64,000 bases of DNA from Seminavis robusta (taxonomy: Eukaryota; Bacillariophyta; Bacillariophyceae; Naviculales; Naviculaceae): assembly GCA_903772945.1 (NCBI GenBank), contig CAICTM010000025.1:1-64000 (forward strand), given 5' to 3'. The notes under the pieces were generated by a model. It searched no databases and had not been told where the DNA came from. It saw only the letters and a program-made list of their open reading frames with translations. Position 1 is the stretch's first letter, and every line of letters begins with the position of its first letter. Shown piece after piece: positions 1 to 12,357 of the stretch. The translations under genes were made by a program, and so were the position numbers.

Positions 1-278
1 CGATGGCCTGCACACCCAGTTTCGTAGGCACTCTTTGCATAGCTGGAAGTCATCTCCTCGAGAAGGCGATGTTTGTTGTCGGCATTAGCAAGGTTGAGTC
101 CAAAGAAGACCTTCTCCATAAGTCCAGCCCACTTGAAGGTCTGACGTGGAGTGTGTGGAACATTGATGATGGCTATCTTGAAGGTGTATTTGGCCCTGTT
201 TGCATCTGCAGGACTGGTGCGAAGTTTGTAGGAGGTAGAGCGAGAATCGTCGATCTCCGCGTCTTCGTCGTTTGGCAT
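1..278 (-). CDS. Unidentified partial frame at the left edge
   Basis: A minus-strand frame opens with an ATG at 278 and stays open to the window edge, giving at least 92 residues. It starts with an acidic stretch (MPNDEDAEIDDS) and continues into a well-mixed sequence (FKIAIINVPHTPRQTFKWAG, then LNLANADNKHRLLEEM) that looks like real coding. The plus-strand frame at 3-371 is its shadow. I do not recognise the family. A structural-protein start of an LTR-type element is possible given the Copia element nearby, but nothing here proves it. Confidence 0.35.
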   Translation of the reverse strand, partial: MPNDEDAEIDDSRSTSYKLRTSPADANRAKYTFKIAIINVPHTPRQTFKWAGLMEKVFFGLNLANADNKHRLLEEMTSSYAKSAYETGCAGH

Positions 279-2900
279 ACGAGAAGGAGAATGGGTTTAG
301 TCACGCAACTGTTCTCGAATGTTGGTGAACGTGCAAGCTTTCCTGTGAGCAATCTTTATGGTGAGGAATAGAGTTGAGCGTAGCTGAAAGCTATTGTGTT
401 TGTAACAAAATGCACTACGCTAAAAGCTGTGTAAAGATCTTTCGATCGTTTTGAGTTTGAGAGAAATGAGAATAAAAGTTATGAGAAGATTAGAAAGCAT
501 GAAAAACTAATCCATGAGAGAGATCGTTGTGAAGCTCATTGAAGTTGGTCTCCCGTGGGAGGCCTCGAAGTGTGATATCGTAGGTTATGGCAATAACTCT
601 ACGTACTCCACGGTCCATTCCGGAACACGTGGAAACTTCAGCTAGTAGCTGTCTAGTAGCCGTGGACTTCCACGCCGGCTAAATATCTAGAGCGATGTTC
701 ATCGACAACCTAGTATGACTAGCAGATCATGCGAAGACCCTGTCTCAAATGACTACTTCGCGAAGGACTACGTCATGAGTCGAACTCAAACCCTATCTAG
801 GATCGAGTCGCGAATAAGGCTAAGAGCCGTGTATTGCACAATAGCTACATGTCGGTCTTGTCAATTTGAGCATAGCCAAGCTGGCCAAGCGTTTGCATAA
901 TGTCAATTGTAATAGGAGTTGTTTCATTTATTAGAGACGTTGCCACAGCTACACTACTAGAAGGAGGGATCCACTCTTCTACATTGGTATCATATTGGGC
1001 AACGTCATTCAGTTCAGCAAGATAGGTATCCATATTGGTTGTTGTGACACTTTGGTGGGTGCTTCAGTTCAGATCTTAGAGACCTGGCAACTTAGAGAAC
1101 TGGCAAAAATTCGTCATATCATATGATACATATTATATATATTATATATTATGTATATCAGATGGCTAATATATATCATAATATTATATTATCTAGTTTT
1201 TATGATAATTGTGTTACATATGATACGTATCATGTGTACGATATATACGATACGTATTGTACAGTATAACCCTTCCTCTAAGGTGCGTGCTTTTGGGGGC
1301 TTCTCGATTTCCCACTTCACAGGTTCGAAATTTTGTGGGATTGGTTTTGATACACGAGTGAGTACCGGTACGCACACCGTCTCTAGTCTAACGATCTGTA
1401 TTTTTTTAATCTCGCTGCATGGCAGTCCTACCCACATGTATCTAGACTACTAGCTACCAGTACTAGCTAGTACCTGGTAGTACATACAGCACCTGCCTGC
1501 TGGCCTCTTCATGAATTCAGTAAGACTGAACCAAGCACCACCACAGTCTCTGCGATCCCAGGTGGTGCCGGTATATTATAGGAGACTCACACAGCCAAGA
1601 ACGGCCAACACGAGACATGAGAACCTGGCGGGTAGCCCTATGCACGATATATCAGGTTACGGTGGCGATGCCGAACTGTACAACACTTCTATCCCTTCAG
1701 CTTGTCATTAGCTCCTGCAAGCAGCTCCAATTCCCGCCGCTACCTGGGAATATGCATACTGGTAGGCGAACCAAAACCTATGACATACAGCTGGTAAGAC
1801 TAGTTTGAAATTGTCGCCCAACCCCTCTATTGGGTTGGCCTAACCGCAACCCCTTCAATATTCAATGCGCTTTTCCAGAAAACGCGCACCGCTAACTCCA
1901 ATTGGCAAGGGTAAAATTCGAATCTCCTTGGCGGGAATTGGTTATTTGGGCGATGGATATCTGTTACCTTCCGATGCATTGGTGCTGATAATAATGGCAC
2001 GGTACATTTACTGTACCAATGCTGTACACGTACGTTTATGTTTCCTTCTCTCTATCTGTTGTTTTCTTCAAATTTTGAACGAACTCCCCTCTTTCGACCA
2101 AAACTCAACTGTCCTGGCAAGAGGGGAACCTTGGGTGCGCGCCAGGATGCCTTGCTTGGAGCTCTTTCTTCAGGCTAGATAGCCGGTGCAAGACAAATGG
2201 CGATGTCTCTTTGTATGTCTATGTCTCTAGAGCACTTCTACCAACTGCTACCGAATCGCTCTGTATTGGCAAAAAGAGACGTTGGTAGCGTTGAAACATT
2301 GTCATAGACCGAAAAAAATTCTGTCTTCGGTTCTGTCTGTTGGTGGTTGGCCAAAGCAGCACTTAAATATTCTGCGAGAGACCGCCAAAGAGTTTGGTGC
2401 CAACAATAAGTACAGGACTTACACATAGACCAGTAAGCGACCAGTGCTCGGAATCCCGAATCGAGTCTCGTCTGATTATATAGCTATCCACACGTACAGG
2501 ACTTACCGGTATTACAATGTCATAGACATGCACCGTATTGTAAGCGACCGGTGCACCGAAAATAAATGATTAATCGATTGGAATCCCGTCGTCTGACTTC
2601 CACACGAAGTGGCACTCACAGAGCGAGTTGGGGAGTCAACACGGCACGCTTGAAAGAGCTTAATTACGATGGACTTTGTGTTTGGTGCTTAGGCTACAGT
2701 CGGCGTGATGAGCCTACGTAAAATTACTACCGTACCGATACAAAACCTGCCGGTGCGGTTTGTGATCTCCCTCGCTGGCTTACAGTAGGCAGACCACATT
2801 TGAATTCGAGCTTACAGTGTACTCGCACAAAAACAAAAAACAAAGGACCACCAATGCAGGGCAAGCTATTGATTGTATTATTTGAATCTCGGAAAGCAAG
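279..2900. other. Mostly non-coding left flank
   Basis: Apart from the small frame at 845-1033, I see no gene here. About 1115-1265 is very AT-rich with short palindromic runs (ATATAT, ATGATACGTATCAT). The rest contains scattered CTAGCTAG-, GTACCGGTA- and ACATGTA-type motifs that recur in other intergenic regions of the window. Confidence 0.5.
845..1033 (-). CDS. Small hypothetical frame, 62 aa
   Basis: An ATG-initiated minus-strand frame begins MDTYLAELNDVAQYDTNVEE and is followed by balanced, non-repetitive sequence. It lies upstream, on the same strand, of the partial frame at 1-278 and could be a first exon or another fragment of the same unit. No family is recognised and chance cannot be excluded. 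Confidence 0.2.
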   Translation of the reverse strand: MDTYLAELNDVAQYDTNVEEWIPPSSSVAVATSLINETTPITIDIMQTLGQLGYAQIDKTDM

Positions 2901-3743
2901 ATGATGCCTAATAACGCGGTGCATTACCCTCACGTACATTACCAGCAGGAAGAGCTCAAGCATCCTCAGCAATCGTACAACTATCGAGCTATTCATGAAA
3001 AGGTGGAGAATGTTGCCCGAAGCTCTGCTTTCCTGAGCCGCTCCCCTCAGGTTGACAACATCCCATGCTTTGATCGTTGCGAAATCGAAGTGGGGCATCA
3101 CCTTCTAGGACAAGGTGCATTCTCTCAGGTCTTTCCTGTAACTAGAGTTGCTTTGAACCCAGACAACAACCATTCATCACAATCTGCTGCCAGGCGCTGT
3201 CTCGCCGAACAAATAGCGGGACAAGGGCGCTCCCAATATGCCCTGAAGCATCTACGAGGAGACTTAGTTGGAGTCAAAGATGACTTTGAAAGTGCTGCTA
3301 TTGACTTATGCATTGAAGTGAAGTTCTTGACTCGCCTGAACCATCCAAACATCATCAAATGCCGGGGACTTGCACGAGGGTGGACAAGTGCATTTGGTGA
3401 GCGTCATGATGGATTCTTCATCATTATGGATCGAGTAGAACCTCTTGATCATCGCATTCATCGATGGAGAGATCGTCTCTACCGATACCCTGAGTGTCGT
3501 CAAGTGAGCATTTCAAGACGGATCAACTACGCTTCCCAGGTTGCGGATGCAATCAGCTACCTCCATGACCAACGCATCATCTTCAGGTAAGAGCATTGCA
3601 GTAGATGAGATGGACAACTGTCTACTGTGGATTGTATACTAACTGAATCATGTCCTTTGATGTATACTTTTGCAGAGATCTCAAGCCTTCCAACATAGGG
3701 TTCCGAGCAGATGATATTGAAGCTAATGGCTCTGTTGATAAAC

Positions 3744-3917
3744 TGGAGGTTAGAAACAATTATGGGAGCCATTGGCTGAGCAGGGAGTGTCCCCCAATAG
3801 CTGTTATAGCTGTTGGAGGCTCTGCTGGATCTACATCTAATTGTGGGTCCTGCAAGCCAGGGGACCATCTAACAGTCTTGGTGTGGAGATCTGAGTCACA
3901 GTTGCGCTGTGACTTCA
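3744..3917 (-). repeat. Left terminal repeat of the Copia element
   Basis: This shares blocks with 10086-10325 in the same order and orientation: GAGCCATTGG-CTGAGCAGGG, TTATAGCTGT and CACAGTTGCGCTGTGA. It is about 174 bp against about 240 bp for the partner, with many differences. TG...CA boundaries are inferred from where similarity fades. Confidence 0.55.
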
Positions 3918-6900
3918 ATACACCCTCGCACGACAAGGCTGTGGATTCTGGTTTGTTGGCTTGGTTGGGATAGGAAGATGATGGTGCTGTGGGTTCATAC
4001 AGGTATGTAGGACGCATGTTTTGATGGTGTTTGGGAGGGTGGTGTTTGGAAGGGTAGTCCGCTAGGTTGACAGATCCTGGTTGCCAATAGACATGGTATT
4101 GGTGTTGGTTTACTCTGTCTTGTATCCAGTAGAAGCGCATATCTATGGCTTTAGATCGTCGTTGTTTGACTGTGTCATTGATGATGCCTTCTGCAACTTT
4201 GTTGTCGATTCGAATGGGTGTTGCTGGTTGTGGATGGTCGAGGAATTCAAGGGTGGTTCTGAGTGGGCATCCTTCTTGTCCGCATTCGAAAGCTGCTCCT
4301 GTTTCTGCTTCAGCTGCAGATGCTACAACCATCTTCATGATGGGACAAATGACTAGGATGGGTCCGTTGTGGGTGGGGTTTGGTGTTGGAGCTGCAGTAG
4401 AAGTACAGGCTGCGCCGTGACAGCTTTGCTTTCACTGAGTAGGAGGCGTTCGGTCGATGCGTTTAGGACCTGTCGCTTTTTAACCCGTGGTACGGACGAT
4501 GCGCGTTGGGATGTGTGGCCATAGTTGAGGAGTTTATTGCATGCTGTTTTGGTAGCTTCGGTTGGAGAAGCTTGTTGGGTTGCTATGGATCCGAGTGCGG
4601 TGAGCATGGTGTTGTCGATTGCTCGGCGGCATGAGAAATAGTACTCCTAGGATTTGTTGAATGCGTTGCTTTTCTTTCTTGTCGAGTAGGGGAGAGTGGT
4701 CTGGTTCGCCTGTCATTTGGATGCCATAGTGGAGTTGTTGTGTGGTATGTGGGAGTGTTCGGTTTGGGGTGCGGATGCTGGAACGTTGGAGAGCTTTGTC
4801 GATGTAGCCAGGCATGGACATGTCACAGGTTCTGTTGGTGTAGTCCCACTTGAGGTGAATCCACTATAGAGGGCGCGGTCCAGTGTATGATTGTGTATTG
4901 GGTTGGAGGATGTGTTCGAGGTGTTGGGCATGTTCATCGCCTACATACTTGACACCAAAATCGTCAACAATGAGGACGAACGCTATGGGTCTGCTTTCAT
5001 GTTTAAACAATGCAGGGGTTCGTTTGGATTGATTGTAGCCGTGGTGTGCTAGAAATGGGACTAGTCGTCATTTCGCAACACGTCCGCGCTTTAGTCCGTA
5101 CATGCCTCCATCGATGGCGACATAGGTGAAGCCTCGATCATCGATGAGGTTGCGTTCTCGTAGTTGGTATTGTTGAATGATTTCCTCGGGGATAACGGAG
5201 CTGTGGATCTGCATGTATTCAGTTCGCGGAAGTTTGTTGGCGAGGTAGTAATCTTTGATGTCCATGGCTCATGAGATTTAGCATTAAGGTGGTGTGCTTT
5301 GGAGAACACTGTTTGAGGAGGAGCGTTGGTGGTTGTGAGTTGGCTGTTTAGTTTTAGTAGTGTGTGCGAAGGGGGTAGTCGATTCACTGTCATCCACGAT
5401 TGCTGTGTCGGACTCGGTATGGATCAGCTTTTACTGTGGTCGATAGGCAGACTACAATGGCCTGTAGGTTAGTCGGTTGTGTCCGATCTGGATGGAATGG
5501 CAGAGCGATTGGATAAAGCTTGTCATGGTGCGTTGACGTCTTCCAACAAGTCGAGTAGACGGCACGAACCTTGCAGTTGCCTGTCTGTTCCCAGGTGGCC
5601 CTCACTGCTCTTTGGCTGAATTCGCGTACGGGCTAGTGTGGCATCTTGGTGTCGGCGAGACCTTTGAATGCCTTCTTTAATTCCCTCCGCTGGGTCTTGT
5701 GTTGTTGCCGTCGGATCGTTGCTGAGTTCCTGTGGCAGTGTCATGTCGAGAGTGCAGTGGTGGTTGGCAACTGTATTCACGCCACGTGTTTGGGGCTTGG
5801 CACCCTCGTGTTTTTCGGATGTTTCCGGTGTCAGGTATTTCTGTGATATATAGAACCAGACATTTTTTGTTGGCTGTAGGAGTATGGCGTCGATGATTGG
5901 TTGTAGCTCGGATAGGGCATGTGCGTAGAGGATGTTGTTGAGGTCTTGGACGTGTGGCGACGATAGTTGTTCCTGATGAGTGGAGTTTGTGGGATGGAGA
6001 GGTGTTTGTGGGTGTGGGAACCATTCCAGGGTGTCAGCTCGCTCTCGCAATTGTTGCTGTTTCCAGATGTAACTGGTACATGGTAGTGTGTTCTTGCTGG
6101 GCCGAATACCAACCGTCTTTGCCTTTAGGTGCCCATGATCGGCGTTTATCAGGCTTTTCATGGCACAGGACACGGATTCCGGGTGGAGCTATGCGGTGTT
6201 GCATTGAGTACATAGTCAGATAATGGCGTTTCATAGGCTCTGATGGAGTGGTTTTGTGTTGTTACGGGCCGCCTATGGCAACGCACGTATGGTAAGTGAG
6301 CAGTTGTTTCTCTCTCCTGCTGGAAGGGAGCTTCTCATCCCAGGGCTTTGAGTGGAAAGTCAGGGGTCCTCGGTTGCATTTGCACATGAAGGTGGTTTCT
6401 TGAATTGGTGACGTTACATGAACTCCCGATCTCGGCTCGCATTTTACGCGGTCCGCCGTCTCGTGCATTAGCCGGTTTTTCAGGGACTAAACTGGACGTC
6501 CCTGCCCGGTGTCGTGTTTCAAGGAATGGTGATTGTTTCATCGGCTTGCCTTGGAACTTCCAGGTTGCTCTGGACGATAATGCTCCGGTTCTGTCCGCCG
6601 CAGCGGGACTAGCCTCTTCTCATGTGCGACAATCTCTGACGCTAAACTCGCCTGAAACAAACGTATCTCTCCGCGCGGACCCTTATTCGGGGTTTTCGGC
6701 TCTCATCGCGCGCGCTCGCCGCATGGTGGAGAGCGGGTAATAGATTAGTTCGTTGCCATCGCACCTAGTCCACTAGATACGGCGTAAAGAGCGGCAGGAT
6801 GTGGCCTTGTGTGAAAGGCACTGGGGGGAGCGTTCCGTGGTTCGCTTGTTAGGGTTCTTTTCCTCTTTTTGATATTCCAAGAGCGGCATAGCTTTGGTGG

Positions 6901-9900
6901 TAGTTGGTGTGGGTCCGGTGGGTGGGTCGGCATCTGCTACTGGTGGGGTTCGATGCAAGGGAAGGCTGTGTAATGGGGATTGTGTGGATCCGCTTTTGAT
7001 TTATGTCTGAGCTACTGTCAAGGTGGGCGCGTTGTTAGCGTTCTTGTTAGCTCCCCCCTTGTGGAGGGTATTTTTTGCTAGGGTGTTGTCGGTGCAGGGC
7101 CTTTGCGGAATCCATGTGGGCACATTGTTTTTTTTCGTGAGAGCTTCGGCGATTTTAGTGTTAGTGGTCAGTGCTGGTGAATCCGAGGATGGGCTGGGCG
7201 GAAGCGGGACAATTTGCGTGGTTTTGGTTGGGTGTGATTTTATTGGCGTGGTTAGTTGGGCCCGAGGCAGACGGTGCCCATTAGCGTGTGTGGGTTCCTT
7301 GGGGCCTTACGTAGGGAGTGGGTGTTGGCCATGAGGGTCGTTGGTTATTTGCATATGCGGTGGTGGTATCGCGTAACGTGCGGTCCTGATTGTCATAGTC
7401 ATGTCCATACTCGCTGAGATATTTCCTTGTCCAATGGAGAGTAGGTTGTTGTCGAACGTTATCCTGGTTCCCACTCAGTTTATTTCGTATGGTATTGGTG
7501 TGAGGATCGCTGAGCGTAGGAATTGCTGCTTAGTTTTGCTGTCGCGTAGAGAATTGGTTTGCATGCTCGAGATTCAGGGCAGATGGTTACTGTGATCAGA
7601 GGTGGTGGGGTCAGGGCTCTGCTTGGGTGCTTTGTTTCGGCGTCGTTGTATGTACCGCGAAACAGAGAGGGCCGCCACAGTGATTGGTCGATGCCTTGAT
7701 AGTGATCGGCTATCAGGTGTGAGTTGAGGGGACTGGCTGCTGGGTGTGTAGTGGTGTAGGTGTATTTTGCTAAATAGATTCTCATTACTAACTTGTATGT
7801 GCTACCGGGTCTCTCTCACCGGCGTTGTTGTTGAAAGGGCTTGAGAAGGAGCTATATGAGTCCGATTATTCTCGGGGTGAGCTGTTGTGGTCGCTCGTAT
7901 CCCGGATGGGCGGGGTGTTCGGTTGTGCGTTTCGGAGTGGTTTGGCGCTGCTTAGCTTCCGTTTTCGCGAGTTGGCGTCCAACTTAGCCATTGTGCGCAT
8001 TGCTGTTTCGCTTGGGTTGTGTTGCGTAGTTTGACGAATGGGAAAGTTCCCTGGTTTGGCGCTGGACCATTGGCATCGCCGCCATCATGTTGTTTGGCGT
8101 GCTCTTTTCGTTGTGCTCGGTCGTCTGCCCATGTGTGGTAGAGAGAGAAAGGGTTGCTGACAGTTTTGCTGTTGTGGGTGATGTAGATCTCCCACTTGGG
8201 GACGTGGAGAAAAAATAGGACATTAGTTCGCCATTAGCTGAATTGGATTTGACGGTAGGGGTTAAATACGAGAAGCTATTCTTCTCCGCGGCATTGGCTC
8301 GGAGATCGTATGTGAAGACAAGCGATGGCCTTGGTCTAATTGGTATTCATCGCCGAGCGCGCGGTCTATAACGCGTTAACACGCACGCATCTTCGCTCGC
8401 TGCTGGAGACGTTCCTTTTTGGGCTGCCGAGCGGAAAGAAGGCGCTCTCGCGGCACACGCTCTCCCCAAGCTTGGTGTCGCCTATAGGGTTTTGTTGCGC
8501 CATTCTTTGAGTGCGTTGTTGAATACGCCACTGTCCTCTAGGTTTTTGATTAAGAGAAATAGAGGAAGATAGAAGAATATATTGCCATCGCGTCGGGCAG
8601 AGTTGATGTAATGTTCATAGAGCCTCGGACGTCCAGAGAGGCGTTGGGCCATCGTTGGATTTGGGCTTAAAGTGATTCAAGCTTTCAGTTTCTGAATGGG
8701 TTCGTTGTTTCTTTTTTATTTCGATGGACCAATTGGGATAACCACATTTGTGTGCTTTACCATTCTTTCGACTTGTTTTGGTTCATTATGGAGAGTTTGT
8801 TCTGTTATTGGTGAGTCCACCGAATTGCTCCTGCAGGTGTTCGATTAGATCCATGTAATGGAGCATGGTGTATCCTTCGTCGGGGTCTTTCAAGGACTTT
8901 TTTTCTCGATAGGTACGAACTTCTCTCCTCTATTGCATCTATGGTATGGCAAGTTTCGGTGAGGCTCTTCGGTAGGGCCTTGGAAGATCATTGGACTATT
9001 CTTGAGAATAGTCATGTACTTGTTCATTCGTAGACTCAGTAGGAGCGGCTCGTTGGAATTTGAGCGGTGTTCGACTCCTCGCACCGGCGACTGTCTCGCG
9101 TCTTCGTGTGATGTGCCTGTTATGAGAGATCTGTGCGTTCTCCATGGGTGTGCTTAATTCGTTCCACAGGTGCCATTGTTGGAGCTCGGGGCATGTTAGA
9201 TCGGTTGAGGCCCGATAGGCAGCCGTTGCGGGAGCTGACCTATCGAGAACTAGATGTGAACACTCTAGACATGAAAAATGATAACTTGAAAGCAGAGAGA
9301 CGTTAAATATTGTTAGGTATCATGTGGGAAACCAGAACAAAAAAAAACTGCGCAGGGTGCCCTCGCTTGGAGGACGCATACCTGAACTCTTTTACTATTG
9401 AACTCGTGTCTCTAATATCTGAGTCCGGATTCGCCAATAAAATGATAAAAATTGAATCAAGCATCACAAAGAGGAAACACAACGGAGAGTTATTTAGGTC
9501 CCACCCAGGTGTTGCGGGGGTCCTCCCGCTATATCCCATCCTCAGGTGCCACAGGAATTAGCGCTATGAACCACCAGAAAACCCTCACTTTTGCTTTACA
9601 GCTTAACCCAAAACCAAATTACACCCAAATAAGCTTGGCGTTTTACTAGGCTAACATCTACCTATCACTGTTAAGACTATACGAACGCACCCGTCCACCT
9701 CTCCGTCACGTTCGTCTCGAAAAGCCACAAGTTCCTCTATCGCTAGCATGAGAGTGGACGTTATGATGGTTTCATCCGTGGTATCGGTTCTCACGCTTCT
9801 CGATTGGAGGGTAATGCGAGTCGTTGTAGGAAGTCGTTGTATGGAAATGATATGGATAGACTCAATTGAGTTACTCATGCTTTGGGTTGTTTGGTGGTTG

Positions 9901-10085
9901 CTGAAGAAGGAGCTCAGATGGTGACGTCGTGGAACCGGTAGGCAGCGTATTTGGCGCGGAAAAAGAGCTGGAGATAATATTGATCGGAGCGGCCAGCGTG
10001 CTGAGAGCTCGATGGAATTTTTGACGGAATAGCTTTGGTCCATAACTATTCTGACAGAATGCAATACTGTGTTGAATCAAAAGTC

Positions 10086-10325
10086 TGCGAGTGCTAGATA
10101 ACGCATATATATGAGCGAGCCATTGGGCTGAGCAGGGTGCACAGTTGATCCAACGCGAATAGGCTGCTTATAGCTGTGCGTGAAGCGCGCAATTGGCATG
10201 CTACATATAATTGTGTGAAACTAGAGTCCTCGCAGAGTCCAAGCTTAGGGCTCCAGAGTGCATCTACGATACCTCTGAATGGATGTGCGAGATATAGAGA
10301 CAGTTCACAGTTGCGCTGTGATCAC
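10086..10325 (-). repeat. Right terminal repeat of the Copia element
   Basis: This is the partner of the repeat at 3744-3917. The shared blocks are GAGCCATTGGGCTGAGCAGG at about 10114, TTATAGCTGT at about 10170 and CACAGTTGCGCTGTGA at about 10307. The length difference and poor similarity between blocks point to a long time since insertion. Confidence 0.55.
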
Positions 10326-11020
10326 TAGATGATACCGCTTCATAGCCTGCTTTCGACTGATATATAGATTAGCCCTGGGAGAGCCGTTGCCCATACCAGC
10401 GAGTAATGGCGACAACAATCAAGATGAGACTTTCTGATGTCTTGCGTATGGACCCTCGCTTGACTCCATGTTGATGAGGGCTCTCGTACGCCCCTGAGAT
10501 TGTCAACTCCAACTGCTACAACGCCAAGGCGGATGTTTTCTCCTGGTCTATGGTGGTCGTGGAGCTGCTCACTCTCGACAAGCCCTATCCACAGTACTCA
10601 TCGGAGCAACATGCTGAGTACGTGTGCAAGCAAGGAGAACGTCCTGTGCTCACACAGTTTGGCATTCCTCCTGTGCTTCAAGCGCTTTTGGAACAGTCGT
10701 GGGCTCAAGATGTGCGAAGGCGACTCTCCATGAAGGCCGTTTGTTCCCAGATGCACTCGTTGACTGAGTGCACGGACGATGAGCTTAGCCGGCTGCCATT
10801 GAACGACCTTTCGAGCAGCATGCATACCATCCAGACGCGGCCAGGACTCGAGTGTTCCTCCGAGTCGCCCGTTGTGTTTGAGTTCCCACCTCAGTTCCAA
10901 CATCTCCTGCAAGACTGCGAGATTTTGTCGGAGTACTCGGACATGGACAATAGTATGGACCTTACGCTGACAACGACAGCATCAACGACATGGCAAGACA
11001 GCGTCTCGACATTCTTCTAA

Positions 11021-11766
11021 GAGCGCATGCATCCAGCGCCACGAAACATAGACCACTGTGGATAAGAGACAACTATGGGCATTCAAGGGAGATCAGTTTC
11101 TTAAAGTCTCTTCCTATCTTCTTGTACTCTTCGAGGGGGCAAGCTTATCCGAGCACGGGGATACCGGATCGCTATCGTTGCCACTCAAACAAACTCATAA
11201 CATGCTACTAAACCAACTGTACCATACTACTAATACAGGATCCTAGCTAGCAATTAGTGTAGACGTTGCATTGGCTCTTTTGTTTATCTACCTGATGGTT
11301 GGGATGCTAGCTGAAGTGGAACCTCAATAAATGATTGTCGTTGGGGTCGTTTGGCGCTGCGCCAAAAAGTTGAAAACTCCGCCTAACAACCACAGGCGAC
11401 CGTTCACTCCACTTTTCCACGCAAAAGAACGAAAGGCAAGACTTGCCCTGGCGTTTTGCGTGTGTTTTGGGCGAGATGCGGTCTTGTCACATCTCTCGCA
11501 TGAATCGAATCGGATTGTTCGCCTGATTGGGAATCGACTCCGGAATCAGGTCACGGTCAGCACCTTCTTTTTTGATTGCCACGAAATCCTTTCTAGTATG
11601 ACATACATGTAGCTTGCTCGTATCTTCTTCTTGGTCGCCTCTTGCAATACGGAAGCACAGAGACAATTATCCCATCAAGGCATTGAAAGCAGCAGAAAGC
11701 ATCCCATTCCCAAAGTGAAGGAACCACCGTAGCTAGAGATTGCTTAGCTAGGTGACAGACAGTCAC
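11021..11766. other. Intergenic, nothing recognised
   Basis: This lies between the end of the split kinase gene and the convergent small gene to its right. The short frames here lack plausible composition, and no RNA gene or repeat was seen. Confidence 0.5.
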
Positions 11767-12357
11767 TCATAGCTCATCATTATCCAGCATTTTTCTTTGG
11801 AAGAGAGCGGCATAAAAGGAAAAGAATCCAGCTTCTTCAGCGAGCGATCCGTTTTTGAAGTGTTGCGTGACCATGATGAGGTCCATGATTTCCTTTTGCA
11901 AGATACTGCCAAGTTTTTGCTTGAGTCGATCTCTTCGTTTTTGAAAGAAATTGTGTCTCCACTGACTGTTTCGGCATGGCACATCCTCGTTATTGTTGAT
12001 TTTTTGGACCCACAATAGAAGTTCTTCGATAAAGGGTGTCTCCACCTCCACTTGGATACCAATGAATTGTGTGAGGAAAATACAGTGCGGAATCCTGTCA
12101 GCCCGCATGGTCCACCCGTATGCCCCGTAGATGTTGGATTCCGGAGGAGGACCAATCACTTCCTCAAACTTGGCTTCCTCGGGGATGATTCGATCAGGGT
12201 CCAGGTTGGGTAGGATGTGCTGGAACTTATCTTCTGGGAATTTGGCACGAAGAGCACCACGAACCGAGCTCACTTCATAGCGGAGGGAGGTCATGTTGTC
12301 TTCGGTTAAGTGGATGATCTGATCATCCAGGGCGTGCTGCTTGTCTACGACCATCAT
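11767..12357 (-). CDS. Hypothetical protein, 196 aa
   Basis: A single-exon minus-strand gene. The frame is open a little further upstream but only from a GTG; the first ATG (12357, with a second Met next to it) is taken as the start. The protein is acidic and mostly helical, with conserved-looking stretches: VSSVRGALRAKFP, a glycine/tyrosine turn NIYGAYGW, a mixed core RIPHCIFLTQFIGIQVEVETPF, then a basic helix FFQKRRDRLKQKLGSIL. There is no signal peptide or membrane segment. I do not recognise the family. It diverges from the giant IQ gene with about 720 bp between starts. Confidence 0.6.
   Translation of the reverse strand: MMVVDKQHALDDQIIHLTEDNMTSLRYEVSSVRGALRAKFPEDKFQHILPNLDPDRIIPEEAKFEEVIGPPPESNIYGAYGWTMRADRIPHCIFLTQFIGIQVEVETPFIEELLLWVQKINNNEDVPCRNSQWRHNFFQKRRDRLKQKLGSILQKEIMDLIMVTQHFKNGSLAEEAGFFSFYAALFQRKMLDNDEL

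Larger units (their letters stand above)
3744..10325 (-). mobile_element. Old Ty1/Copia LTR element (CoDi-like), broken
   Basis: The element reads on the minus strand inside the kinase gene. Parts seen: a reverse-transcriptase region around 4800-5265, including the VDDFGVKYVG active-site motif near 4950 and SMPGYIDKAL; then an RNase H region and tail around 3980-4340 (IDNKVAEGI, then VNLADYPSKHHPPKHHQ). Reverse transcriptase before RNase H at the 3' end of pol fits Copia order. The 6.2-kb interior beyond pol shows no part I can name. The two end repeats are clearly diverged, so the insertion is old. The element is heavily broken (many breaks, probably more than ten) and cannot be autonomous. 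Exact ends and target duplication are uncertain. Confidence 0.75.
2901..11020 (+). pseudogene. Protein kinase gene split by an LTR element
   Basis: Exon 1 (2901-3586) encodes a kinase N-lobe: glycine loop LGQGAFSQV, the ATP-site Lys in YALKHLRGD, and an alpha-C Glu in CIEVKFLTRL. A GT-AG intron (3587-3675) splits the Arg codon of the catalytic loop IIFR/DLKPSN, in which Phe replaces the usual His of HRD. Exon 2 runs to about 3743, where a Copia-type element starts. The C-lobe resumes after it: YAPEI and KADVFSWSMVVVELL from 10481, followed by RRRLSMKAV, and the frame ends at TAA 11018-11020. The activation segment (DFG) is missing or scrambled; a stretch from about 10369 (LALGEPLPIPAS) may be its tail in another frame. 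Two stops lie just before 10476. The coding halves look otherwise well preserved, so loss may be recent, or the allele may be a disrupted copy of a working gene. Confidence 0.8.
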
